DNA of 64,000 bases from Halonatronomonas sp964558325 (GCA_964558325.1 CAZLCX010000003.1:1-64000), one strand, 5' to 3'. Positions 40,898 to 50,636 are shown, counted from the first letter of the stretch. Program-made: numbers and translations. Notes: a model not told the origin generated them from the letters alone.

Positions 40898-41512
40898 CTA
40901 TTTATTTTCATTATTTGAACCTAAATTAATAGGTTTTTCTTCTCCATTAACTAATCTCTTTATATTCTCTCTATGAGTATATAACACAAATAAAAATAAT
41001 AAGAAAGCCATTAAAGTTTCAATTCCAGAACCTGTTATAAACCAGATTGAAATAGGCAAGGATCCAATTCCAATAATTGAAGCCAGTGATACTATTTTAA
41101 TAGTAAAAGCAATACTTAACCAAATAATAGCTAAAATTAAAAAGCTTATAAGATTCAACCCAAGAATAACTCCAAAGGTTGTTGCAACACCTTTTCCACC
41201 ATCGAATTTCAAAAATATTGACCAGTCATGACCAATAATAGCAAAAAAGCCAACAATAAAAATAAAATATTCTGGACTGTCATATAAAATATTCCGGCCA
41301 ATCATTACTGGTAAAAAACCTTTGAAAATATCTATTAAGGCTACAATTGCTCCCATCTTAAATCCTAATTTTCTAGCAACATTTGTGGCACCAACATTCC
41401 CACTTCCATAATCTCTAATATCAACCTTTAAAATAGCTCTAGTAAATAAATAACCTGTTGGAATTGAACCAATTAAATAAGCTATTAATATAAGAATAAA
41501 AAGTGTCATCAA
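40898..41512 (-). CDS. plsY: Acyl-phosphate:glycerol-3-phosphate acyltransferase
   Basis: The 204-residue membrane enzyme uses acyl-phosphate made by PlsX (encoded 14 kb away in this window) to acylate glycerol-3-phosphate. The signature GSGNVGATNVAR near 37, FKGFLPV, and FDGGKGVATTFG are present, with about five transmembrane segments. It lies between der (11-base gap) and gpsA, as in many Firmicutes. Confidence 0.95.
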   Translation of the reverse strand: MMTLFILILIAYLIGSIPTGYLFTRAILKVDIRDYGSGNVGATNVARKLGFKMGAIVALIDIFKGFLPVMIGRNILYDSPEYFIFIVGFFAIIGHDWSIFLKFDGGKGVATTFGVILGLNLISFLILAIIWLSIAFTIKIVSLASIIGIGSLPISIWFITGSGIETLMAFLLFLFVLYTHRENIKRLVNGEEKPINLGSNNENK

Positions 41513-41523
41513 ATCACTCCAGC

Positions 41524-42840
41524 TTAATTTCTTTTTCTGAATTTAATGTCAAGAGAAGTGCCAATAAAACCAAAGTTTTCTCTAAGGCTATTATCAAGAT
41601 ATCTTTGATATGCAAAATGTACTAATTCAGGGTCATTAACAAACACTATAAAAGTTGGTGGCCTCACAGCAGTTTGAGTTGCATAATAAATTTTTAACCT
41701 CTTTCCTTTATATGCAGGTGGCTGTCTTAGTTCTACAGCTTCTTGAATAACTTCATTTAATAATCCGGTTTTAACTCTCATTGAAGCTTGATCAAAAACA
41801 TACTCCATTAAATTTAAAACCTCTTCTACTCTTTGACCTGTTTTTGCAGAAATAAAGGAAACAGGAGCATAATTTAAAAATTTAAGTTGATAATAAATTT
41901 CATCCCGGTATTCCTGACTTGTATAAGTATCTTTTTCAATCATATCCCATTTGTTAACTGCTAAAACAACAGGTTTACCAGCATCGTGAACATAACCCAC
42001 AATTTTTTTATCCTGATCAGTAACGCCTTCATTTGCATCTATCATCATCAAAACTACATCAGCTCTTTCAATCGCATTAATGGCTCTTAAATTACTGTAA
42101 TATTCAACAGACCAATCAACTTTAGATTTTCTTCTCAATCCTGCAGTGTCTATTAAATTAAATTTCCTATCTTTAAATTCAAATACTGTATCAACTGCAT
42201 CTCTTGTGGTTCCTGGTTGAGAACTTACCAAAACTCTTTCACTTCCAATCAAATAATTAACAAGTGATGATTTACCAACATTTGGCTTACCCACAATAGC
42301 TACATCCAGAATATCTTCTTCTGTTCTTTCTTCTTCAATCTCCTCAGGTAATTTTTCAATTATTACCTCATAAAGATCACCAATATTTTTACCATGTTCT
42401 GCTGAAACTGGTATAACATCTTCAAACCCGAGTGAAAAGAATTCCCAGGGTTCTTCGCCCTTAACAAACTGATCAACTTTATTAACAACAACAATTACTT
42501 CTTTTTTGGATCTTCTCAATAACTCAGCAATTTCCTGGTCCTGGGGAGTCATTCCTCTACGATCATCAACAACAAATAATATCAAGTCAGATTCAGATAT
42601 TGCCTGTTTAGCCTGAAACAATACTTTTGATTTAATACCTTCATCTGAGCCTGGTTCTATCCCTCCAGTATCAACTACAACAAACTCTCTTCCCTGCCAG
42701 GAACTATTTCCATATATTCTATCTCTAGTTAGATTAGGTGTCCCTTCAACAATCGCCTGTCTTCTACCAATAAATCTATTAAATAATGTTGATTTACCAA
42801 CATTAGCTCTTCCAACTATAGCAACAATCGGTCTTCCCAT
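41524..42840 (-). CDS. der: Ribosome-associated GTPase Der (EngA)
   Basis: The 438-residue protein has two tandem G domains, G1 motifs GRANVGKST near 9 and GKPNVGKSS near 184, with NKVD and NKWD motifs, and a KH-like C-terminal domain (about 355-438). Der acts in 50S subunit assembly. The start at 42840 has a strong Shine-Dalgarno (GGAGGTGAT) inside the end of the DUF512 gene, which it overlaps by 38 bases. Confidence 0.96.
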   Translation of the reverse strand: MGRPIVAIVGRANVGKSTLFNRFIGRRQAIVEGTPNLTRDRIYGNSSWQGREFVVVDTGGIEPGSDEGIKSKVLFQAKQAISESDLILFVVDDRRGMTPQDQEIAELLRRSKKEVIVVVNKVDQFVKGEEPWEFFSLGFEDVIPVSAEHGKNIGDLYEVIIEKLPEEIEEERTEEDILDVAIVGKPNVGKSSLVNYLIGSERVLVSSQPGTTRDAVDTVFEFKDRKFNLIDTAGLRRKSKVDWSVEYYSNLRAINAIERADVVLMMIDANEGVTDQDKKIVGYVHDAGKPVVLAVNKWDMIEKDTYTSQEYRDEIYYQLKFLNYAPVSFISAKTGQRVEEVLNLMEYVFDQASMRVKTGLLNEVIQEAVELRQPPAYKGKRLKIYYATQTAVRPPTFIVFVNDPELVHFAYQRYLDNSLRENFGFIGTSLDIKFRKRN

Positions 42841-44131
42841 GATAGATCACCTCCAATATATCTTCTAAATCTTCAGCTTTACAAATTTTATCATAATTCA
42901 ATATTTTATTTAAATCATATATATTATAATCATCCAGGGTTAAACCATCGTCATTAAAGATAATGTCTGGCAAAATTAAAATTCCATTATTTTTTTCATC
43001 AGATAAACCATAAATTATATCCTCAGCTGCTAATAAACCAGTAACTGTAACTCCGCCGCCTAAATATTTATTTTCAATTATTTTAATGTTTATTTTTTCA
43101 GATAAACTACTAATATCTTTCCAGAAGTTTTCCAAAGCCATCCAGCCTAATTCTGAAGTTACTATTGTCAGATTTTTATTTATTGTTATCTCTTTACCAA
43201 CATAATTATCTTTAACTTCATTATATCTATCAAGTTCCAATCTTGTCATACCTATACCATTTTCTAATTGAGAAAATTCATTATAATGGTCTCTGTCAGG
43301 TATTTTTTTATTTGCTAATAAATAAAATTCATCAGATAAATAAATATGATTATAATCTTTTTTATTTAATAATTTATTCTGCCATTTGTTTGTAATTTCA
43401 ATAACTTCTAAAGCAGAGTCTTTATTATATGAATCTAAATCAGGTAAGTTATCCCGATGACCTGTTAATCCCACTGGAACTATACCTATAGATTCAACGG
43501 CTTCTCCAAGCTTAATTAAATCTTTTAAACTTTTTTCTAGATGGATACCATCGTTAATTCCAGGAATTAATACTAATTGCAGATGAAAATGAATACCTGC
43601 CTCAGCTAGTTCTTTTAAATCTTTTATAATTTTTCCAGCTCTTGGATTACACATTAATTTTTTTCTTAATTCAGGTTCTGTTGCATGGACAGAAATATAT
43701 AAAGGAGATAATTTTTCTTGCTTTATTCTTTCAAATTCATAATCATTCAAATTAGTTAAAGTAATAAAACTTCCCTGTAAAAAAGAAAATCGATAATCAT
43801 CATCTTTTTTAATTAATGTTTCTCTACTTCCAGAAGGTTGTTGATCGACAAAGCAAAATATACATTTATTTTTACATTTTTTTAAACCATCAAAAACAAT
43901 ATCAGAAAACCTAATACCTGCATCTTCATTAATCAACTTTATTTTAACACTTTTAATCTTATCATCATTTAAATCTAAATACTTAATATCTAATTCTTCA
44001 TTAAGAGATAAAAACAAATAATCAATATAATCTCTTAATTTTTCATTATTTATACTGATAATCTTATCACCTGATTTTAAACCAGCCTTTTCTGCTGGTG
44101 AATCCGGTCTAATATATGCAATCTCAGCCAT
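42803..44131 (-). CDS. DUF512 family PDZ-radical SAM-like protein
   Basis: The 442-residue protein begins with a PDZ-like domain (about 1-60; RPDSPAEKAGLKSGDKI), then CKNKCIFCFVDQQPSG near 88-103 (Cys-x3-Cys-x2-Cys, radical SAM type), then the DUF512 region ending in a GGGVTVTGLLAAEDI segment. Its function is not established; it regularly neighbours der in Firmicutes, suggesting a ribosome-related role. It overlaps der by 38 bases. Confidence 0.88.
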   Translation of the reverse strand: MAEIAYIRPDSPAEKAGLKSGDKIISINNEKLRDYIDYLFLSLNEELDIKYLDLNDDKIKSVKIKLINEDAGIRFSDIVFDGLKKCKNKCIFCFVDQQPSGSRETLIKKDDDYRFSFLQGSFITLTNLNDYEFERIKQEKLSPLYISVHATEPELRKKLMCNPRAGKIIKDLKELAEAGIHFHLQLVLIPGINDGIHLEKSLKDLIKLGEAVESIGIVPVGLTGHRDNLPDLDSYNKDSALEVIEITNKWQNKLLNKKDYNHIYLSDEFYLLANKKIPDRDHYNEFSQLENGIGMTRLELDRYNEVKDNYVGKEITINKNLTIVTSELGWMALENFWKDISSLSEKINIKIIENKYLGGGVTVTGLLAAEDIIYGLSDEKNNGILILPDIIFNDDGLTLDDYNIYDLNKILNYDKICKAEDLEDILEVIYHGKTDCCYSWKS

Positions 44132-44183
44132 AATCTAACCTCCATGATTTGATAATATCATATCTAATAGGCTGAAGCAACAA

Positions 44184-44225
44184 TTAATAAAAAATAAAAG
44201 GACCTGTCCTAGTTAAGACAGATCC
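44184..44225 (-). terminator. Intrinsic terminator after ispH-rpsA
   Basis: On the minus strand GGATCTGTC/GACAGGTCC (one G-U pair) is followed by TTTTATTTTTTATT. It is about 30 bases after the ispH-rpsA stop and before the DUF512-der-plsY-gpsA group. Confidence 0.8.
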
Positions 44226-44257
44226 CTATTATATCAAACTTAAATTACTTTAAGAAA

Positions 44258-46537
44258 TTACTCATCATCGTCCATTAATGATTTTAGATCTCCCAATCTC
44301 TCACCAATAGTGGCTCCAGATGGCATATCTTCTTCAGTCTCATCACTCTGGCTATCAGAAGAACTATTACTTTTACTGCTGCTACTAGAACTTGTTGAAG
44401 AAGAACTTTTTTCTTTTTCTTCAGGTTCTTCAAGTTCTTTAATACTTAAACCAACTCGTTTCTGTTCAGGGTCAATATTAATAATCTTTGCTTCTCTTTC
44501 TTCATCAACAGAAACTACTTCATCAGCAGTTTTAACATGACGATGTGAAAGCTGTGAAATATGAATTAATCCTTCGATACCTTCCTCAACTTCCATAAAA
44601 GCACCAAAATCAACAATTTTGGTAACTCTTCCTTCAATTACTTCCCCTTCATAATGTTTGCGGGCAAATTCTTCCCATGGATCAGGAAGTAATTGCTTAT
44701 ATCCTAAAGAAATTCTTTCATTTTCTCTGTCAACTTCTAATACTTTAACTTTAACATCCTGACCTTCCTCTAATACTGAAGAAGGATGATCAATTCTCCC
44801 CCATGACATTTCAGAAATATGAAGAAGTCCTTCTATCCCTCCAATGTCTACAAAAGCACCAAAATCAACAAGTTTAGTAACTTTACCGGTAATCTCTTCA
44901 CCTTTTTCAAGATTCTCAAGTGTTTCTTCTTTTGCCTCTGCTCTTTCTTCTTCCATAACTTTTTTTGCAGAAAGAACAACATTATTATTATTTCTATCAA
45001 CTTCAATGACCTTCAATCTTAATGTCTGACCAACAAAATCTGATAGATCTTCTACATAACCAATTGAAACATGAGAGGCAGGGATAAATCCTCTTAGCCC
45101 TACATCAGCAACTAATCCACCTTTAACCTCTTTTTTAACTTCTGCTTCAATTATTTCTTCATTTTCATGAATCTTTTCAATTTCATCCCAGGCTACCTCC
45201 TGGTCAGCTCTTTTCTTTGAAAGAATCATATTACCTTCTTCGTCTTCAAGAGTTAAAATTACTACTTTTATTTCTTCATCTAAAGAAACTTCATCATGAG
45301 GATTAGAAACATCACTGTTACTTAATTCCCTTAAAGGAATAAAACCATCAGTTTTATAATTAACGTCAACATAGACGCCCTGATCATTTATTTCAACAAC
45401 AGTACCTTCAACGGTCTGACCTTTTTCAAGGTTAGCTATATCATTGTCACTGTATTGAAAAACTTCCTCTTCCTCTGTATTTTTGGTTTCTTCAACCTCA
45501 ACAGATTCATCAGTTTCTGTTTCTTCATCGTCCTCAGCCTCTTCAGCCTCTGGCTCTTCTTCTGTTTCTTCAACAGCTTTAGCTTCCTCAGCTTCTGGCT
45601 CTTCTTTAGTTTCAATCACCTCATCATTCTCTTCTTGAGTTTCTAAATCTTCAATCTCTTCCTGTTCTTTTTCTTCAATTTCTAAGTCTTTTTTTTCTTC
45701 ACTCATTGCCTGAATGACCTCCTTTATTAACCAATCTGGAGTCGATGCTCCAGCTGTAATACCTATTTTTTTTATATTTTCCAGCCAACTCCATTCAATA
45801 TCATCAGCAGTCTCTATATGATATGTTGAAGTTCCTGTATTCGAACAAATTTCTGCCAGCCTATTTGTATTGGCACTATTAAAACCACCAATTACAAACA
45901 TAATTTCAACATCATCGGCCAGGTTTTCTGCCCCTGACTGTCTTACCTGAGTTGTGTTACAGATAGTATTATAAATCTTTAATTCTTTAACTCTTCCTAA
46001 CAATAAACCAATAAGCTTTTCAAAAGATGCAGGTGATTTAGTAGTTTGAGCTACTATTCCTACCCTGCTTTGCAGATCAATTTCATCAAGATCACTTTTA
46101 TCTTCAATAATTAATGCTTTATAATCAGTAGCACCTAAAATTCCTTTTACTTCAGGATGATTCTGATCTCCATAAATAAGAGTCTGGTAACCTTCTTCCA
46201 TTAAAAGTTGAGCATTCTTTTGTGCCTTCTTAACATAAGGGCAGGTGGCATCTAAGATTGTCAGGCCTTTATTTTCAGCCTCTTCAATCTTATTGGGCTC
46301 AACTCCATGGGAGCGAATTATAATTACACCAGTATCAATCTCACTCAAATCCTCCACAGATCTAATTCCCAGTCTTTCTAATTTTTCGACAACCTGTGGA
46401 TTATGAATAATCGGTCCCAGAGTGTAGACCTTGATATCACTTTCATCTTGAACTGCTTCCATAGCCATATCAATAGCTCTTTTAACTCCAAAACAGAATC
46501 CGGCTTCTTCAGCAGTCGTAATCTCCAGAACCTTCAC
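44258..46537 (-). CDS. ispH-rpsA: Fusion of HMB-PP reductase IspH and ribosomal protein S1
   Basis: The 759-residue fusion has IspH at residues 1-285 (last step of the MEP isoprenoid pathway), with its cluster cysteines in GFCFGVKRA near 16, DATCPYVKKA near 98 and ICNTTQVRQ near 193. An acidic linker (about 286-365) leads to four S1 RNA-binding repeats (about 370-700; for example GTVVEINDQGVYVDV and GRVTKIVDFGAFMEV). A Ser-rich tail ends it. Such fusions are known in some Clostridia. It ends with a clear terminator and is preceded by a sigma-H-like element. Confidence 0.95.
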   Translation of the reverse strand: MKVLEITTAEEAGFCFGVKRAIDMAMEAVQDESDIKVYTLGPIIHNPQVVEKLERLGIRSVEDLSEIDTGVIIIRSHGVEPNKIEEAENKGLTILDATCPYVKKAQKNAQLLMEEGYQTLIYGDQNHPEVKGILGATDYKALIIEDKSDLDEIDLQSRVGIVAQTTKSPASFEKLIGLLLGRVKELKIYNTICNTTQVRQSGAENLADDVEIMFVIGGFNSANTNRLAEICSNTGTSTYHIETADDIEWSWLENIKKIGITAGASTPDWLIKEVIQAMSEEKKDLEIEEKEQEEIEDLETQEENDEVIETKEEPEAEEAKAVEETEEEPEAEEAEDDEETETDESVEVEETKNTEEEEVFQYSDNDIANLEKGQTVEGTVVEINDQGVYVDVNYKTDGFIPLRELSNSDVSNPHDEVSLDEEIKVVILTLEDEEGNMILSKKRADQEVAWDEIEKIHENEEIIEAEVKKEVKGGLVADVGLRGFIPASHVSIGYVEDLSDFVGQTLRLKVIEVDRNNNNVVLSAKKVMEEERAEAKEETLENLEKGEEITGKVTKLVDFGAFVDIGGIEGLLHISEMSWGRIDHPSSVLEEGQDVKVKVLEVDRENERISLGYKQLLPDPWEEFARKHYEGEVIEGRVTKIVDFGAFMEVEEGIEGLIHISQLSHRHVKTADEVVSVDEEREAKIINIDPEQKRVGLSIKELEEPEEKEKSSSSTSSSSSSKSNSSSDSQSDETEEDMPSGATIGERLGDLKSLMDDDE

Positions 46538-46571
46538 CCCCTTTCAAATCTCAAACATGCCCTTTTATACT

Positions 46572-46598
46572 TTTCTCTATTAGTTCTATAATTCCTGC
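46572..46598 (-). promoter_or_regulatory. Sigma-H-like element before ispH-rpsA
   Basis: On the minus strand GCAGGAATT (AGGA 46593-46596) has GAAA (46572-46575) after 17 bases; the last base differs from GAAT. It lies between plsC and the fusion gene, about 40 bases before the start. Confidence 0.4.
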
Positions 46599-46622
46599 TT
46601 AAAAAATGAAATTTTTCTAATT

Positions 46623-47222
46623 TTATTCATTCAATAGAGAAATAATTTCAGACATAACTTGATTTGCAACTTCTTCTCTTTCTTCTTTTTCCAACTTTTT
46701 ACCAAAATATTCTTCTAAAAATAAAGGCTCCCCAATATTAACTTTTGGTTTACCCTTTTTCTTAATATTTTTAATAGCAATTGGCAAAATCGGAGACTTT
46801 GCCATAATTGCAATCATTACTGAACCAGAATGGGGTTCTCCTGGAGAACCTTCTGGATAGCGGGTGCCTTCTGGAAAAATACCTAAAACCTCATCATCCC
46901 TTAAAATTTTGATAGCTTTCCGGAAAGCCCTGCTATCTCCAGTACCCCTTTTTAAAGGAAATGCTCCTAACTTTTTTAAAAAAAATCCAATAAATTTATT
47001 CTTAAATAACTCTGCCTTGGCCATATAATGAATTTTTCTTGGCATAATAGCACCAATCAAAGGAGGGTCCAGATATGAAATATGGTTTGACATAACAACT
47101 AATGGTCCCGATTCTGGAATATTTTCAATCCCATCAATTTCAACTCTCATTATAAATCTTGCATACAACTTAAATATTCCTCTAGCAGCTTTATAGGTTA
47201 AATCAGCCACATTAAACGCCAC
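46623..47222 (-). CDS. plsC: 1-acyl-sn-glycerol-3-phosphate acyltransferase
   Basis: The 199-residue protein has the acyltransferase motifs NHISYLDPP near 46 (HX4D), the FPEGTR block near 117, and an N-terminal hydrophobic stretch. It adds the second acyl chain to lysophosphatidic acid, the step after PlsY. It overlaps cmk by 11 bases, so translational coupling is likely. Confidence 0.93.
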   Translation of the reverse strand: MAFNVADLTYKAARGIFKLYARFIMRVEIDGIENIPESGPLVVMSNHISYLDPPLIGAIMPRKIHYMAKAELFKNKFIGFFLKKLGAFPLKRGTGDSRAFRKAIKILRDDEVLGIFPEGTRYPEGSPGEPHSGSVMIAIMAKSPILPIAIKNIKKKGKPKVNIGEPLFLEEYFGKKLEKEEREEVANQVMSEIISLLNE

Positions 47223-47883
47223 CTTCCAGCAGAGATATAATTTTATCAGCTACCTCTTCAGGACCTAAATCATCAGATATTATTTTATAGGAATCTTGAG
47301 CTTCTTTTAATGGAGAATGTTCTCTATTTGAGTCCTTTTCATCTCTCATTTTGATCTTTTCTTCTACTTCGGCTATATCTATATCAATTTCTTTCTCCAC
47401 TAAATCATAATACCTTCTTTTAGCTCTTTCTTCAAGTGATGCAGTCAAATAAATTTTTAAATCTGCATCAGGTAGTACTCTAGTACCAATATCACGACCA
47501 TCCATAACAACATTACTATTGCCAGCTAATTCTCTTTGTTTATAAAGCATAACATCTCTAACCTCAGGAATTGAAGCAATTCTAGAAACATTATTATCAA
47601 CTTCAACTGTTCGTATTTCTTCAGTTAAATTTCTAGAATTCACTAAAACAATAACATTCCCATCTTTATCAGGAGTTGAAAAATCTATAGAAATATTTTC
47701 AGCAATATTTATAATCGCTTTCTTATCATCCAGATTAATATTTCTTTCCAGAACAAGATAGGTTACAGCCCTGTACATGGCCCCAGTATCAATATATTTA
47801 AAATCTAATTTTTTTGCAATAATTTTTGCTACAGTCGATTTGCCAGCCCCAGAAGGACCGTCAATTGCTATAGTTTCAGCCAT
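47212..47883 (-). CDS. cmk: Cytidylate kinase
   Basis: Cmk phosphorylates CMP and dCMP. It has Walker A GPSGAGKST near 9, DTGAMYRAVTYLVL near 33, and GRDIGTRVLPDADLKIYLTAS near 149. The start at 47883 (223 aa) is chosen because AGAGG lies 9 bases before it; the upstream ATG at 47892 abuts that site. It lies in the aroH-cmk-plsC stretch common in Firmicutes. Confidence 0.95.
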   Translation of the reverse strand: MAETIAIDGPSGAGKSTVAKIIAKKLDFKYIDTGAMYRAVTYLVLERNINLDDKKAIINIAENISIDFSTPDKDGNVIVLVNSRNLTEEIRTVEVDNNVSRIASIPEVRDVMLYKQRELAGNSNVVMDGRDIGTRVLPDADLKIYLTASLEERAKRRYYDLVEKEIDIDIAEVEEKIKMRDEKDSNREHSPLKEAQDSYKIISDDLGPEEVADKIISLLEGGV

Positions 47884-47903
47884 ATATTCCATCCTCTCAA
47901 CAT

Positions 47904-48257
47904 CTAATCTATTAAATCAGGTCTTAAATTAGCAGCATCATTTAAATATACATGCTTAACTTCTCTACTATTTGGCCTTTCCAAATAAATTAAGAGTCTT
48001 ATTGTATGATCCAAGCTATCTTTAATTTCAGGCTCCATGGAACTAAATAAAGGTATCTTATCATAACCTAAATCTCTAAAAGCTTTTGCTGGATAATAGC
48101 TTTTTATATCAGTTGTAGTAGAAAAGATTATACTTATTACTTCAGATTCTTCTATTTTGTTGCTAGAAAATATTTCTTCTACTAATTCTTTAATGGCTTT
48201 TTTAATTAATTCTGGCTCATCAGTTAATATTGTAGTAGCTCCTCTAATAGCAAGCAT
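47904..48257 (-). CDS. aroH: Monofunctional chorismate mutase, AroH type
   Basis: The 117-residue protein has the AroH fold: it begins MLAIRGATTI, then SIIFSTTTDIKSYYPAKAFR and VKHVYLNDAANLRPDL near the end, with the catalytic Arg residues of the small trimeric enzyme. It converts chorismate to prephenate for Phe and Tyr synthesis. It lies 4 bases after rnc and 20 before cmk, probably in the same operon. Confidence 0.92.
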   Translation of the reverse strand: MLAIRGATTILTDEPELIKKAIKELVEEIFSSNKIEESEVISIIFSTTTDIKSYYPAKAFRDLGYDKIPLFSSMEPEIKDSLDHTIRLLIYLERPNSREVKHVYLNDAANLRPDLID

Positions 48258-48260
48258 AAA

Positions 48261-48989
48261 TTAACCACCATCTCTTCCTTCAATTTCACCTAGATTAATT
48301 AAAGCACTCTTAGCAGCCCGTTGTTCTGCGCTTTTTTTTGTAGAACCACTACCTTCTCCTAACCTTTTACCATCAAGAAGAACTTCCATTTTAAATTCTT
48401 TATTATGATCCGGGCCTATTTCTTCTACTACATTATATTCAGGCCTATAATCAGAATTTTGTTGAATATACTCCTGTAAAACAGTTTTAAAATCCTTATT
48501 ATATTCACCGGATTTTACTAATTCAATATCTTCATCAAAAAATTCATTAATAAATAATCTTGCTTTCTTAAAACCCTGATCAAGATATATTGCTCCAAAA
48601 ATTGCTTCCAGGGCATCAGCCAGAATAGAATCCCTTTCTCTGCCACCAGTCATTTCTTCTCCCCGGCCAAGCAAAATATGCTTACTGAGATCAATATCTC
48701 TGGCTTTCCTTGCTAATGTAACTGCACTTACTAAAACAGCTCTCATTTTAGCAAGACCACCTTCCGGCATTTCTTCATAATCTTCAAATATTTTTGAAGC
48801 AATTGAGAGGCCAAGAACCGAGTCTCCCAGGAACTCAAGCCTCTCATTATTATTTATTGCTAAATCAGGGTTTTCATTTGGGAAAGATTTATGTGTGACA
48901 GCTTTAAGCAGAAGTGATTTATCATTAAATTTAATTTCTAGTTTTTCTTCTAAATGATTAATATCTGCCTTCAGCATTATATCTTCCAT
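48261..48989 (-). CDS. rnc: Ribonuclease III
   Basis: RNase III cuts double-stranded rRNA precursors. It has the signature ERLEFLGDSVLGLSIA near 40, the catalytic acid in DALEAIFGAIYLD, and a C-terminal dsRNA-binding domain (about 165-240). The start ATG at 48989 is chosen because AGGGTGAG fits it; the GTG at 49001 is an alternative. The gene is part of the fab cluster, following fabF by about 30 bases. Confidence 0.95.
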   Translation of the reverse strand: MEDIMLKADINHLEEKLEIKFNDKSLLLKAVTHKSFPNENPDLAINNNERLEFLGDSVLGLSIASKIFEDYEEMPEGGLAKMRAVLVSAVTLARKARDIDLSKHILLGRGEEMTGGRERDSILADALEAIFGAIYLDQGFKKARLFINEFFDEDIELVKSGEYNKDFKTVLQEYIQQNSDYRPEYNVVEEIGPDHNKEFKMEVLLDGKRLGEGSGSTKKSAEQRAAKSALINLGEIEGRDGG

Positions 48990-49020
48990 TATATTACTCA
49001 CCCTATCCTATTTATTTAAA

Positions 49021-50268
49021 TTATTCAGTATACTCTCCAACAACCAGACAAGCATTATGTCCACCAAAACCAAATGAATTACTCATTGAATACTTTAAAT
49101 CTTCAATTTTCCTGGATTCACCTGGAACATAATCAAGGTCACAATCTTCATCAGGATTTTCATAATTAATTGTAGGTGGGACTTCTTTATTATAAACTGA
49201 AAGTAGTGAAGCAATCAATTCAACTCCACCAGCTGCTCCCAATAAATGACCTGTCATTGATTTAGTTGAACTAACAGCTAAATTATCTGCATGTTCTCCA
49301 AATACAGTTCTAATAGCCATAGTTTCAAATTTATCATTAAAAGGGGTGGATGTTCCATGGGCATTGATATAACCTATTTCATCAGTATCTATTCCGGCCT
49401 TATCAATTGCCATTTTCATAGCCCTTGCAGCACCTTCACCTTCAGGAGCAGGTTGAGTTATATGATGTGCATCCCCGGTAATACCATAACCAAGAACTTC
49501 GCCATAAATTCTAGCACCTCGAACTTTAGCATGTTCTAAGTCTTCAAGTACAACCATACCGCTACCTTCACCAATGACAAATCCATCTCTTTCTTTATCA
49601 AATGGTCGGCTGGCTCTTTCTGGCTCATCATTTCTTGTTGATAAGGCCCTCATTGAACCAAAACCTGCCAGAGCAGAAGGAGTTATAGAAGCTTCAGAAC
49701 CTCCAGCAATCATAACCTTCGCATCGCCTCTTTTTATTATTTCCATAGCATCTCCAATTGCATGGGTACCAGAGGCACAGGCAGTTACAGTATTATTATT
49801 TGGGCCTTTAGCACCTGCATATATAGAGACCTGACCTGAGCCCATATTAGAAATCATCATTGGAATAAAGAAAGGACTGATTCTACTGGGTCCTCTATCA
49901 TGGAGTCTTTTGATCTGTTCCTCCATAACTTCAAGACCACCAATCCCAGAACCAACAATTACACCTGTTTCATTTTCAATATTTTCATCAATTTCTAAAT
50001 CAGCATCAGCAAGTGCATCCATAGCAGTATAAATAGCATATTGAGTAAAAAGAGCCATTCTCTTTCTATCTTTTCTTGTCATATATTTCTCAGCATTAAA
50101 TTCTTTTAATTCAGCACCAATCTGGCTAGGATATTCTTCAATATTCTTTATACCCTCAATCTTACTTATACCAGAATTACCTGCTATCAAATTTGACCAA
50201 AATTCATCCTTTGAATCTCCCAGAGTAGACAAAATACCTACACCTGTTATAACAACTCTATTAGACAT
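49021..50268 (-). CDS. fabF: 3-oxoacyl-ACP synthase II
   Basis: FabF elongates the acyl chain with malonyl-ACP. The 415-residue protein has the catalytic triad Cys in TACASGTHAIG near 165, His in NAHGTSTPFND near 303, and His in TKSMTGHLLGAAGG near 338. The full length is typical. It lies after acpP, from which a hairpin separates it. Confidence 0.97.
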   Translation of the reverse strand: MSNRVVITGVGILSTLGDSKDEFWSNLIAGNSGISKIEGIKNIEEYPSQIGAELKEFNAEKYMTRKDRKRMALFTQYAIYTAMDALADADLEIDENIENETGVIVGSGIGGLEVMEEQIKRLHDRGPSRISPFFIPMMISNMGSGQVSIYAGAKGPNNNTVTACASGTHAIGDAMEIIKRGDAKVMIAGGSEASITPSALAGFGSMRALSTRNDEPERASRPFDKERDGFVIGEGSGMVVLEDLEHAKVRGARIYGEVLGYGITGDAHHITQPAPEGEGAARAMKMAIDKAGIDTDEIGYINAHGTSTPFNDKFETMAIRTVFGEHADNLAVSSTKSMTGHLLGAAGGVELIASLLSVYNKEVPPTINYENPDEDCDLDYVPGESRKIEDLKYSMSNSFGFGGHNACLVVGEYTE

Positions 50269-50317
50269 TTAATTGTACCTCCCAATCAAGCTTAAACTAA
50301 TATTTATATTAATTCTT

Positions 50318-50351
50318 TGAAAATGGCCCCGTATAAATCAACGGGACCATT
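50318..50351 (-). terminator. Intra-operon hairpin after acpP (weak terminator)
   Basis: AATGGCCCCGT (50322-50332) and ACGGGACCATT (50341-50351) form an 11-bp stem with one G-U pair and an 8-base loop. On the minus strand only TTTTC follows. It could act as an attenuator, or protect the 3' end, to raise acpP over fabF. The weak U-tract argues for partial termination only. Confidence 0.55.
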
Positions 50352-50361
50352 AATTTATAAT

Positions 50362-50595
50362 TTAATTATTTGCTTCTAAATAATCAATAGCATCCTGTAC
50401 TGTCTCTATTTTTTCAGCATCCTCATCAGGAATTTCAATATCAAATTCCTCTTCTAATGCCATAACTAATTCTACAACATCAAGAGAGTCAGCACCAAGA
50501 TCATCAATAAATGATGCTTCTACAGTAACCTCATCAGGATCAACAGCTAATTCTTCAACGATTAAATTTTTAACACGTTCAAAAAGATCTGCCAT
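50362..50595 (-). CDS. acpP: Acyl carrier protein
   Basis: The 77-residue acidic protein has the phosphopantetheine site GADSLDVVELVM near 36-38 and the usual helix layout. It carries all acyl intermediates of the fab pathway encoded around it. It lies 41 bases after fabG with a good Shine-Dalgarno (GGGAGG). The hairpin immediately after its stop may help its high expression. Confidence 0.97.
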   Translation of the reverse strand: MADLFERVKNLIVEELAVDPDEVTVEASFIDDLGADSLDVVELVMALEEEFDIEIPDEDAEKIETVQDAIDYLEANN

Positions 50596-50636
50596 AACAC
50601 TTCACCTCCCTTCAAATGATGATTATCTAATTAATG

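Noticed and set aside
44310..44540. Leucine-rich plus-strand ORF opposite rpsA
   Set aside because: It is the antisense of the Ser-rich tail and last S1 repeat of ispH-rpsA; no ribosome site and no family.
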